A stretch of 64,000 nucleotides of DNA. It comes from Citreimonas salinaria. GTDB taxonomy: Bacteria > Pseudomonadota > Alphaproteobacteria > Rhodobacterales > Rhodobacteraceae. The stretch's first letter is position 1, and every line of letters begins with the position of its first letter. The stretch covers positions 300,055 to 364,054 of the forward strand of contig NZ_FNPF01000004.1 of NCBI RefSeq assembly GCF_900107235.1, read 5' to 3'. Positions 1 through 7,213 of the stretch are shown in pieces. A program made the translations under genes and the position numbers. The notes below the pieces were generated by a model, which saw only the letters and a program-made list of their open reading frames with translations, ran no database searches and was not told the origin of the DNA.

Positions 1-2
1 CG

Positions 3-230
3 CCCAGCCAGCGGGCGCGTCCCGCAGTCTGGCGGGCGCTTACGCTCGCATTCGTCGGAGCGCTGGGGATCAAGGCGCTGATCCTGGCCGGCATGGGCGC
101 CGAGGCCTACGAGGCGAAGCGCGCCGATCTTATCGCGGGTAACGGCGTCGAGCGGGCAGGCGCGCTGCTGATGTCCGTGGACCCCCTGACCGCCCGGGTG
201 GCCGAACGGCTGGGGCCGCATCTTCCCTGA
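3..230 (+). CDS. C-terminal fragment of an unrecognised membrane-anchored protein
   Basis: The open frame enters from the left edge and ends at a TGA. About 75 residues are visible: a basic stretch, one hydrophobic segment (roughly residues 12-32, rich in Ala, Leu and Gly), then a mixed charged tail ending in GPHLP. This looks like a single-pass membrane protein or the end of a small inner-membrane protein. The start and any N-terminal domain lie outside the window. I do not recognise the family. It points toward ruvC but the DUF1127 gene and a 320-base gap separate them, so they are probably not one operon. Confidence 0.55.
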   Translation, partial: PSQRARPAVWRALTLAFVGALGIKALILAGMGAEAYEAKRADLIAGNGVERAGALLMSVDPLTARVAERLGPHLP

Positions 231-259
231 ACCGCCGGCCATGGCATGTGCTGCCAAGC

Positions 260-293
260 AAAAGGGCCGCCCCGGACAATTCCGGCGCGGCCC
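260..293 (-). terminator. Rho-independent terminator of the DUF1127 gene
   Basis: On the minus strand a GGGCCGC/GCGGCCC stem, extended by an inner CCGG/CCGG pairing around a small loop, is followed by TTTT. It begins about 24 bases after the stop of the DUF1127 gene. Confidence 0.75.
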
Positions 294-316
294 TCTCGTG
301 TTCCGATCCCGTGGCT

Positions 317-520
317 TCAGGGCTTGCGCAGGCGCGGAAGCTGACCCCGGTGCAGGCCGATATCGTCCAGCTGGCGGTCGCTGAGCCGGTCGAGGTTGGT
401 TTGCGTCGTGCGCGTGTCGTTCCAGGCAGCGAAGATGTTGAACGCCGACAGGAACATCGAGCCGATGCGACCGGCGGAGCCGGCGCTGGCGTAGGCGCGG
501 TTGGTATCGATCACGGACAT
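317..520 (-). CDS. DUF1127 domain small protein
   Basis: This small basic protein of 67 residues has the C-terminal DUF1127 signature: a TRTTQTNLDRLSDRQLDDIG-like segment in which arginines and 'LSDRxLxDIGL' spacing recur. In alphaproteobacteria such proteins are short, arginine-rich and often induced by stress; some bind RNA, but the role here is not shown by sequence. The start was set at the ATG giving MSVIDTNRAYAS because an AAGGAG ribosome site lies 7 bases upstream; the frame is open 13 codons further without such a site. It is a monocistronic unit closed by a strong terminator. Confidence 0.85.
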   Translation of the reverse strand: MSVIDTNRAYASAGSAGRIGSMFLSAFNIFAAWNDTRTTQTNLDRLSDRQLDDIGLHRGQLPRLRKP

Positions 521-843
521 GGCGGGTCTCCTTGCAGGCTGGGCGGTGCCGTCGTCCACCCGAACTAGGAGCGCTCAAGACATGCCGCAAGAGAGAAAAA
601 TGCGACTGCATTCCACGCCCCGCACGCATGGCGAAAAATCGCCTTAACGAATTATGAACAATGGAAAAATCCGGCCGCAGGGCGTGCCGTTTCCGCGTCG
701 CGGAGCGTCGGTTTCAGACCTTGTTTTACGGACCGTGTCGTCTGTGGAAAAGTCCGTGTCGTTTTCGGATCGCGGCGCATTAGCCGTGGCCTGTGTTCGC
801 GTTTCGTGCTAGCGGTGAAAAAAATAATTCGAATGGGGCAGCA
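521..843. other. Intergenic region with divergent promoters of DUF1127 and ruvC
   Basis: These 323 bases hold no convincing gene. They must contain the promoter of the minus-strand DUF1127 gene and that of the plus-strand ruvC operon. The central part is less GC-rich than its surroundings. A short inverted repeat GGCGA-AAAA-TCGCC sits at 630-643, and the word CCGTGTCGT occurs twice near 735 and 755. I cannot assign either to a regulator. Confidence 0.4.
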
Positions 844-1341
844 ATGCGGGTTCTCGGCATCGATCCGGGCCTACGGTCCCTTGGCTGGGGCGTCATCGAG
901 GCCGAGGGGAACCGAATCAGGCACATTGCCAACGGGCTGTGCCAGACCTCCTCGGCGGGAGGCGCGGCGTTGGCCGACCGGCTGCTGTCGCTGCACGAAC
1001 AGCTGACCGAGGTGTTCCGCAGGTTTCTGCCGCAAGAGGCCGCGGTCGAGCAGACCTTCGTCAACAAGGACGGCGTGGCCACGCTGAAGCTGGGGCAGGC
1101 GCGGGCGATCGCGCTTCTGGTGCCCGCGCAGTTCGGCCTGCCGATCGGCGAGTACGCGCCCAACAAGGTCAAGAAGACGGTCGTCGGCGTCGGTCACGCG
1201 GACAAGCGGCAGGTGGAACACATGGTACTGATGCAGTTGCCGGGCGCCAAGCTCGCCGGGCCGGATGCCGCCGACGCGTTGGCCATCGCGATCTGCCACG
1301 CGCGCTATGCCGGCGCCAGCGCGCTGAGGATCAAGGCATGA
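844..1341 (+). CDS. ruvC: Holliday junction resolvase RuvC
   Basis: RuvC is the endonuclease that cuts Holliday junctions moved by RuvAB during recombination repair. The protein starts [16 protein letters not shown], with the first catalytic Asp in GIDPG. It continues through the conserved VEQTFVNKD segment with a catalytic Glu and ends near the [10 protein letters not shown] motif carrying the remaining acidic residues. The 165-residue length fits the family. A start 17 codons upstream is possible, but the chosen ATG follows a GGGGCAGCA site and matches the family N-terminus. Its TGA overlaps the ruvA start by four bases (ATGA), so the two are translationally coupled. Confidence 0.97.
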   Translation: MRVLGIDPGLRSLGWGVIEAEGNRIRHIANGLCQTSSAGGAALADRLLSLHEQLTEVFRRFLPQEAAVEQTFVNKDGVATLKLGQARAIALLVPAQFGLPIGEYAPNKVKKTVVGVGHADKRQVEHMVLMQLPGAKLAGPDAADALAIAICHARYAGASALRIKA

Positions 1342-1997
1342 TCGGGCGCATCGCGGGACGGATCGAGTACAAGGGTGACGATCACGTGCTGATCGACGTG
1401 CGCGGCGTGGGCTACGTGGTGTATTGCTCGGACCGGACGCTGGCTGCGCTGCCGCGGGCGGGCGAGGCGGCGGCGCTGTGGACCGACCTGCTGGTGCGCG
1501 AGGACCTGCTGCAGCTCTTCGGCTTCCCTACGCTGGTCGAGAAGGAATGGCACCGGCTGCTGATGGGCGTGCAGGGCGTGGGCGCCAAGGCGTCGCTGGC
1601 GATCCTTGGCACGCTGGGCGCGGACGGCGTCAGCCGCGCCATCGCATTGGGCGACTGGAATGCCGTCAAGGCGGCGAAGGGCATCGGTCCGAAAACGGCG
1701 CAGCGCGTGGTGAACGAGCTGCGGGACAAGGCCCCCACGGTCATGGCGATGGGCGAACAGGCGGTCTCGGCTCCCGATGCCTCGGTGATCGACGACGCGC
1801 CCGGCGCGGCCGCCTCGACACCGCCGCCCGCGCGCCCGGCGCCCTCGGGGCGAGCCGAGGCGCTTTCGGCGCTGTCCAATCTGGGCTACGCCCCGTCCGA
1901 GGCCGCGCGCGCCGTGGCCGAGGCGCTGGACGAGGCGCCCGACGCCGACACCGCCACGCTGATCCGCGCCGCGCTGCGCCTGCTGGCCCCCAAGTAA
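1338..1997 (+). CDS. ruvA: Holliday junction branch migration protein RuvA
   Basis: RuvA is the junction-binding tetramer that loads RuvB helicase. The 219-residue protein shows the N-terminal OB-fold ([18 protein letters not shown], then the acidic-pin region), two helix-hairpin-helix motifs ([13 protein letters not shown] and [13 protein letters not shown]), an Ala/Pro-rich linker and a C-terminal RuvB-contact domain ([11 protein letters not shown]). The linker is long and Pro-rich, which accounts for the slightly larger size than the E. coli protein. It overlaps ruvC and lies nine bases before ruvB, forming the classic ruvCAB operon. Confidence 0.97.
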   Translation: MIGRIAGRIEYKGDDHVLIDVRGVGYVVYCSDRTLAALPRAGEAAALWTDLLVREDLLQLFGFPTLVEKEWHRLLMGVQGVGAKASLAILGTLGADGVSRAIALGDWNAVKAAKGIGPKTAQRVVNELRDKAPTVMAMGEQAVSAPDASVIDDAPGAAASTPPPARPAPSGRAEALSALSNLGYAPSEAARAVAEALDEAPDADTATLIRAALRLLAPK

Positions 1998-2006
1998 GGC
2001 GCTGCG

Positions 2007-3053
2007 ATGAGCGATCCCGATCCCACCCTGCGCGCAGCACCCCTGCCCGAGGACAGCATGGACGAGGGCGGCCGCGCCCTGCGCCCGCAGATGCTTGCCG
2101 ATTTTGTGGGCCAGGCCGAGGCGCGCTCGAACCTGCGGGTGTTCATCGACAGCGCCAGGCACCGCGCCGAGGCGATGGACCACACTCTGTTCTTCGGCCC
2201 GCCCGGCCTCGGCAAGACGACGCTGGCGCAGATCATGGCGCGCGAGCTCGGGGTCGGTTTCCGCATGACGTCTGGACCCGTCCTGGCCAAGGCGGGTGAT
2301 CTGGCGGCGATCCTGACCAACCTCGAGGCGCGCGACGTCCTGTTCATCGACGAGATCCACCGCCTGAACCCGGCGGTCGAGGAAGTGCTGTACCCGGCGA
2401 TGGAGGATTTCGAGCTCGACCTCGTGATCGGCGAGGGGCCCGCCGCGCGCACCGTGCGGATCGAGCTTCAGCCCTTCACCCTGGTCGGGGCGACCACGCG
2501 GCTGGGCCTGCTGACCACGCCGCTGCGCGACCGCTTCGGCATCCCGACGCGGCTGAATTTCTACACGGTGGAAGAGCTTGAAACCATCGTACGCGGCAAC
2601 GCGGTCAAGCTGGGCGTCCGGATGGAGGGTGACGGCGCGCACGAGATCGCCAAACGCTCGCGCGGGACGCCGCGCATCGCCGGACGGCTGTTGCGCCGCG
2701 TCGTGGATTTCGCCGTTGTCGAGGGCGGCGGCGTGGTCAGCCAGGCATTGGCCGATCGGGCGCTGACGCGGCTGGGCGTGGACGCGCTGGGGCTGGACGG
2801 CGCCGACCGGCGCTACCTGGCGCTGATGGCCGAGCATTACGCCGGCGGCCCCGTCGGGATCGAGACGCTGTCCGCCGCGCTGTCCGAAAGCCGCGACGCG
2901 CTGGAGGAGGTCGTCGAGCCCTTCCTGCTGCAGCAGGGTCTGGTCCAGCGCACCCCGCGTGGACGCATGCTGGGTCGCCGCGCCTGGACGCATATGGGGC
3001 TGCCCATGCCCGCCGTCCCCGGCCAGAGCGATCTGTTCGGAGACGAGCCATGA
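2007..3053 (+). CDS. ruvB: Holliday junction branch migration ATPase RuvB
   Basis: RuvB is the AAA+ motor hexamer that drives branch migration. Of 348 residues, Walker A GPPGLGKT is at 64-71, Walker B FIDEIH at 113-118, and sensor 1 GATTRLG follows. The arginine-finger region PLRDRFG and the C-terminal winged helix ([13 protein letters not shown]) come next. It is third in ruvCAB and its stop overlaps the next gene by four bases, so that gene is probably cotranscribed. Confidence 0.98.
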   Translation: MSDPDPTLRAAPLPEDSMDEGGRALRPQMLADFVGQAEARSNLRVFIDSARHRAEAMDHTLFFGPPGLGKTTLAQIMARELGVGFRMTSGPVLAKAGDLAAILTNLEARDVLFIDEIHRLNPAVEEVLYPAMEDFELDLVIGEGPAARTVRIELQPFTLVGATTRLGLLTTPLRDRFGIPTRLNFYTVEELETIVRGNAVKLGVRMEGDGAHEIAKRSRGTPRIAGRLLRRVVDFAVVEGGGVVSQALADRALTRLGVDALGLDGADRRYLALMAEHYAGGPVGIETLSAALSESRDALEEVVEPFLLQQGLVQRTPRGRMLGRRAWTHMGLPMPAVPGQSDLFGDEP

Positions 3054-3682
3054 TTCCTGACGACATCGCCGCGCGGTTCACCCGCTCCGACGGCAGCTAC
3101 CTGTGCGCGCGCTGGGGCCGGCCGATCGCGCCCATCGTCTTTGGCGTCGACGACGCGACGCTGGCCGTGGTCAAGGGCGCGTTCGAGGCGCTCTGCGCGC
3201 TGGCTGGCCACCAGATGGCCGAGACCGACCCCGAACTTGGCGCCAACGTCATGGTCTTCTTCTTCCGGGACTGGCAGGAATTGCTGCAGGTGCCTGACCT
3301 CGACCGGCTGATCGACGGGCTGGAGCCGCTTGTTGCGCGGCTGTCGGGAAGCGGGGCCAACCAGTACCGCGTGTTCCGCTTCGACGCGTCGGGCGCGATC
3401 CGCGCCTGCTTCGTCTTCCTGCGGATGGACGACGCGCTGTCGGCGATGCCGGCCGAGACGCTGGCGCTGAACCAGGTCGTGCAGACGATGGTCCTGTGGT
3501 CCGACACCGCGTTCACCGACCGCTCGCCCCTGGGGCGGCTCGGCGATGGGCGCGTCGTGCTGCGCCCCGAGATAGGCGCGCTGATCCGCGCGGTCTACGA
3601 CTCGGTCATGCCGGCGGTGGCGCAGGATCGAAGCCATGCGTTGCGGTTGGCGGCGCGGATCGCGGCGTCGCCGTCCGCCTGA
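3050..3682 (+). CDS. Unrecognised protein coupled to ruvCAB
   Basis: This 210-residue protein is read from an ATG that overlaps the ruvB stop (ATGA). It has no signal peptide or clear membrane segment. A hydrophobic strand (ANVMVFFF), an Asn-Gln-Tyr-Arg stretch and a cysteine-bearing strand (RACFVFLRM) precede a helix ([13 protein letters not shown]). The order of strands and the final helix faintly recall DUF2927-type proteins, but no metal-binding motif is evident and I would not assign it. The overlap suggests cotranscription with ruvCAB; whether it works in repair is unknown. It ends 27 bases from the convergent trpS stop. Confidence 0.7.
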   Translation: MIPDDIAARFTRSDGSYLCARWGRPIAPIVFGVDDATLAVVKGAFEALCALAGHQMAETDPELGANVMVFFFRDWQELLQVPDLDRLIDGLEPLVARLSGSGANQYRVFRFDASGAIRACFVFLRMDDALSAMPAETLALNQVVQTMVLWSDTAFTDRSPLGRLGDGRVVLRPEIGALIRAVYDSVMPAVAQDRSHALRLAARIAASPSA

Positions 3683-3709
3683 ACGGACGGGCGGACCTTC
3701 GATCCGCGC

Positions 3710-4741
3710 CTAGCGCACCATGCCGACGATCTCGTAGGTCCGCTTCAGCACCGGCGCGGCGATCTCGCGCGCGCGTTCGGAGCCGCGGTGCAGGATCGCG
3801 TCGATCTGGGCCGGGTCCTCCATCAGGCGGGCCATCTCGGCCGAGATCGGCGACAGCTTATCGACGGCCAGATCGGCCAGCCTCGGCTTGAAGACCGAGA
3901 ACGGTTGCCCGCCGAATTCCGCCATCACCTGGTCGACGCTCTGGTCCGACAGGGCGGCGTAGATGTTCACCAGGTTGCGCGCCTCGGCCCGACCCTCGAG
4001 GCCCTTCGCGTCGCCGGGCAGCGGCTCGGGATCGGTGCGGGCCTTGCGGATCTTCGAGGCGATCGCGTCGGCATCGTCGGTCATGTTGATCCGGCTCATG
4101 TCCGAGGGATCGGACTTCGACATCTTCCTAGATCCGTCGCGCAGGGACATGACGCGGGTCGCGGCCCCCTCGATCACCGGTTCGGTCAGCGGGAAGAAGT
4201 CGACGCTGTAATCGTGGTTGAACTTTGCCGCGATGTCGCGCGTCAGCTCGAGGTGCTGCTTCTGGTCCTCGCCCACCGGCACGTGGGTCGCGTGGTAGGC
4301 CAGGATGTCGGCCGCCATCAGCGCCGGGTAGCCGAACAGGCCCAGAGAGGCGTTCTCGGCGTTCTTGCCGGCCTTGTCCTTGAACTGGGTCATGCGCTTC
4401 ATCCAGCCCATGCGCGCGACGCAGTTGAAGATCCAGCCCAGCTGCGTGTGCTCGGGCACCTGGGACTGGTTGAACAGGATGGACTTCTCGGGGTCGATCC
4501 CGGCGGCGATGAAGCCGGCGCACAGTTCGCGCGTTGCGCGGGTCAGCTTGGCGGGGTCCTGCCAGACGGTGATGGCGTGCAGGTCGACCATGCAGTAGAT
4601 GGTCTGGTAGCCGCCGTCCTCCTGCATGTCGACGAAGCGCTTCATGGCGCCCAGGTAGTTGCCCAGCGTCAGCCCGCCGGACGGCTGGATGCCGGAAAAG
4701 ACGCGCGGCGCGAAGGCGGTGTCGGGCTGGGCCTCGGACAT
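3710..4741 (-). CDS. trpS: Tryptophanyl-tRNA synthetase
   Basis: This cytosolic class I aminoacyl-tRNA synthetase charges tRNA-Trp. The 343 residues contain the HIGH-equivalent TLGNYLGA near residue 25, the Trp-binding region around [11 protein letters not shown], the [15 protein letters not shown] segment and a KMSKS signature ([11 protein letters not shown]) two-thirds along. Length and motif order are normal for bacterial TrpRS. A GGAG site precedes the ATG. It follows glnD-murJ on the same strand but with the rhomboid-like gene lying opposite between them. Confidence 0.97.
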   Translation of the reverse strand: MSEAQPDTAFAPRVFSGIQPSGGLTLGNYLGAMKRFVDMQEDGGYQTIYCMVDLHAITVWQDPAKLTRATRELCAGFIAAGIDPEKSILFNQSQVPEHTQLGWIFNCVARMGWMKRMTQFKDKAGKNAENASLGLFGYPALMAADILAYHATHVPVGEDQKQHLELTRDIAAKFNHDYSVDFFPLTEPVIEGAATRVMSLRDGSRKMSKSDPSDMSRINMTDDADAIASKIRKARTDPEPLPGDAKGLEGRAEARNLVNIYAALSDQSVDQVMAEFGGQPFSVFKPRLADLAVDKLSPISAEMARLMEDPAQIDAILHRGSERAREIAAPVLKRTYEIVGMVR

Positions 4742-4817
4742 GGGGTTCTCCGTCTGGAAGTTCGGGCCGGTGTGGCTTACTGGTGCCCCGTCACCCCGTC
4801 AAGAATGAGGCCAGCCG

Positions 4818-5504
4818 ATGGTGCATCCGCACAACGAGAACCCGGTCAACCCGCTGCCCCCGGCGGTGGTGGCGCTGGCGCTGGTGACCGTCGGCATCGA
4901 GGCGATCTTCGGCCTGGGCGCGCGGGGCCTTCTGGGCGGTCCCGAGGCGGTGGGCTGGCGGCTGGCCGCGATCGAGCGCTACGCGTTCTCGCCCGAGATC
5001 CTGCGCTGGATGGTCGAGACCGGGCGCTACCCGCCCGAGCATCTGCTGCGCATCGTCTCCTATCCCTTCGTCCATGCCGGGTTCACCCATGCGCTGTTCG
5101 CCGCCGTGATGCTGCTGGCGCTGGGCAAGATCGTGGCCGAGACGATCGGCGGCGCCGCGATGCTGGCGGTGTTCGTGGTCTCGACCGTGGGCGGCGCGCT
5201 GCTCTACTCCCTGCTGCCTGGCAGCGTGCAACCGCTCTTCGGCGCGTTCCCACCGGTCTACGGGCTGATCGGGGCGTTTACCTATCTGTTGTGGGTGCGG
5301 CTGGGGCAGGTCGGCGCGCAGCAGTTGCGGGCGTTCTCGCTCATCGGGGTGCTGCTGGGCATCCAGCTCGTCTTCGGCGTGCTGTTCGGCGGCGGGTTGG
5401 ACTGGGTCGCGGACGTGGCGGGGTTCGCAGCAGGTTTCCTGCTGACGATCGTGCTGGTGCCGGGAGGCTTTCACCGTCTGCTGGCGCGGCTGCGCCGCGG
5501 CTGA
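4818..5504 (+). CDS. Rhomboid-family membrane protein, probably catalytically dead
   Basis: The 228-residue integral membrane protein has about six hydrophobic segments arranged as in bacterial rhomboids, with the L1-like region and a His-containing helix (VHAGFTHALF, 85-94). True rhomboid proteases use the Ser of GxSG in TM4 and a His in TM6. Here the aligned motif reads GAFPPVYG (142-149), and the TM6 motif reads VADVAGFAAG (197-206) with Asp where the His should be. The usual Asn of the HxxxN motif is also absent. It is therefore inferred to be a pseudoprotease that may bind membrane clients rather than cut them. It is divergent from trpS and converges on murJ. Confidence 0.75.
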   Translation: MVHPHNENPVNPLPPAVVALALVTVGIEAIFGLGARGLLGGPEAVGWRLAAIERYAFSPEILRWMVETGRYPPEHLLRIVSYPFVHAGFTHALFAAVMLLALGKIVAETIGGAAMLAVFVVSTVGGALLYSLLPGSVQPLFGAFPPVYGLIGAFTYLLWVRLGQVGAQQLRAFSLIGVLLGIQLVFGVLFGGGLDWVADVAGFAAGFLLTIVLVPGGFHRLLARLRRG

Positions 5505-5526
5505 GCGCCGCGGGGCTTGCGCCCGC

Positions 5527-7074
5527 CTACCCGCGGCGCCGGGCGAAGGTGGTGCGCAACTCGGCCATGCTGAAGGCGCCGGTCATCTGACCCGCGATGG
5601 CGTAGACCAGCGCCCCCGCGGCGATCAGGAATGCCAGCGCCGCGTAGCGCAGGCCCGGCGTCGCCAGCAGCCCACCCAGCCAGATCTGCATCAGCCAGAG
5701 CGCCGCTCCCATGATCGCCGAGGCGACGCAGATCCGCCACATCCGCCCGCCGAAGCGCGCGTCGAAGCGCGCGACCTCGCCGAAGCGCCGGCCGCCGATC
5801 GACAGTTGCGCGACCATGATCCAACCGGCGGCGGTGGTGGCGATCGCCGGGGCGATCCAGCCAATCGCCGGCGCCAACCCGACCGCAAGCGCAGCGTTCA
5901 CGATCATGGCGACGACGGCGTAGCGGAACGGGCTTTTCGTGTCCTCGCGCGCGAAGAAGATCGGCTGCAGCACCTTCTGAAGCACGAAGGCGGGCAGGCC
6001 CAGCCCGTAGATCGCCACCGCCAGCGCGATTGCCGCGGTGTCGTCCGGTCCTGTCGCGCCGCGCTGGAACAGCACCGAAACGATGGGCACCGGGATCGCC
6101 ATCAGCGCGACCGCGCAGGGCACCGTCAATGCCAGAGACAGTTCACCGGCGCGCGACAGTGCGGCGCGTCCGCCAGCGGCGTCGTCCGCCTTCAGGCGGC
6201 GCGACAGTTCGGGCAGCAGGACGATGCCGATGGCGATGCCGACGACGCCCAGCGGCAGCTGGTACAGGCGGTCCGCCGCATACAGCCAGCCGACGGCCTT
6301 TTCGAAATGGCTCGCGACCAGCTGGCCGACCAGCAGGTTCACCTGCATAACCCCGGCGGCGAGTGCGGCGGGCACCGCGACGATCACCAGCCGCTTCATG
6401 TCGGGCGTCAGCCGCGGGCGGCCGGGACGGATGTGCAGGCCGGCGCGCTCGGCCGCGAGCCAGACCAGCGCCAGCTGCGCCACGCCCGCCAGCGGCACGG
6501 TCCAGACCAGCCAGACGATCGCCGCGCCGCCGAAGTGCGACGCGGCCGCCATCGCGGCGATAATCAGCACGTTGAGCAGGATCGGTGCCGCCGCGGCGGC
6601 CGCGAAGCGTCCGGTCGCGTTCAGCGCGCCCGACAGCATCGCCGAGACCGAGATCAGCAGGATGTAGGGGAACATCACCCGGCCATAGGCGACTGTCATG
6701 TCGAAGCGCGGGTCACCGGCAAAGCCGCCCGCCGTAACGTAGACCAGCGCCGGCATGAAGATCAGGGCCAGCGCGGTCAGCGCGAGCAGCACGGTCACCA
6801 GCCCGTTCAGCGCGTCGCGCGCGAACAGCAGCGGCGCCTCGTCGGCCTCGTACTTCTTCGAGAACATCGGCACGAAAGCGGCGTTGAACGCGCCCTCGGC
6901 GAAAAAGCGGCGGAACATGTTGGGCAGGCGGAAGGCGGCGACGAAGGCGTCCATCACCGGCCCGGGACCGATCAGCGCCAGGATCATGATCTCGCGCGCG
7001 ACGCCCAGCACGCGGCTGAGCATGGTCCAGACACCCACGGTCAGGATGCCCGAGATCAGGCGGATCGGTTTCAC
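5527..7074 (-). CDS. murJ: Lipid II flippase MurJ
   Basis: MurJ moves lipid-linked peptidoglycan precursor across the inner membrane. About 14 hydrophobic segments span the 515 residues, with the family N-terminus MKPIRLISGILTVG and the conserved loop VMDAFVAAFRLPNMFRR followed by FFAEGAFNAAFVP. I chose the GTG two codons after an in-frame ATG because AGGGAG lies 6 bases before the GTG but directly abuts the ATG, and family members begin MKPIRL. It lies 140 bases downstream of glnD on the same strand, an arrangement common in this bacterial group. Confidence 0.94.
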   Translation of the reverse strand: MKPIRLISGILTVGVWTMLSRVLGVAREIMILALIGPGPVMDAFVAAFRLPNMFRRFFAEGAFNAAFVPMFSKKYEADEAPLLFARDALNGLVTVLLALTALALIFMPALVYVTAGGFAGDPRFDMTVAYGRVMFPYILLISVSAMLSGALNATGRFAAAAAAPILLNVLIIAAMAAASHFGGAAIVWLVWTVPLAGVAQLALVWLAAERAGLHIRPGRPRLTPDMKRLVIVAVPAALAAGVMQVNLLVGQLVASHFEKAVGWLYAADRLYQLPLGVVGIAIGIVLLPELSRRLKADDAAGGRAALSRAGELSLALTVPCAVALMAIPVPIVSVLFQRGATGPDDTAAIALAVAIYGLGLPAFVLQKVLQPIFFAREDTKSPFRYAVVAMIVNAALAVGLAPAIGWIAPAIATTAAGWIMVAQLSIGGRRFGEVARFDARFGGRMWRICVASAIMGAALWLMQIWLGGLLATPGLRYAALAFLIAAGALVYAIAGQMTGAFSMAELRTTFARRRG

Positions 7075-7213
7075 TGGCATCTCCCTTTTTCGGGTTGGCT
7101 TAGACGGATGCGCGCGCGGCTGAAAGACCCCGTGCGGGGCCCTGGCGCGTCGCGCGGCGGCCGCGCGGCGTCCGGCGGTTGTGGATGCCGCTGCGGCGGC
7201 TTCGGGGGCGGGA

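Noticed and set aside
1305..2993. 562-codon minus-strand open frame opposite ruvA and ruvB
   Set aside because: It is antisense to three certain genes, is rich in Arg, Gln and His as expected from a shadow frame and has no recognisable motif.
3788..5590. 600-codon plus-strand frame opposite trpS and through the rhomboid-like gene
   Set aside because: Its composition is typical of an antisense shadow, and trpS motifs are clear on the other strand.
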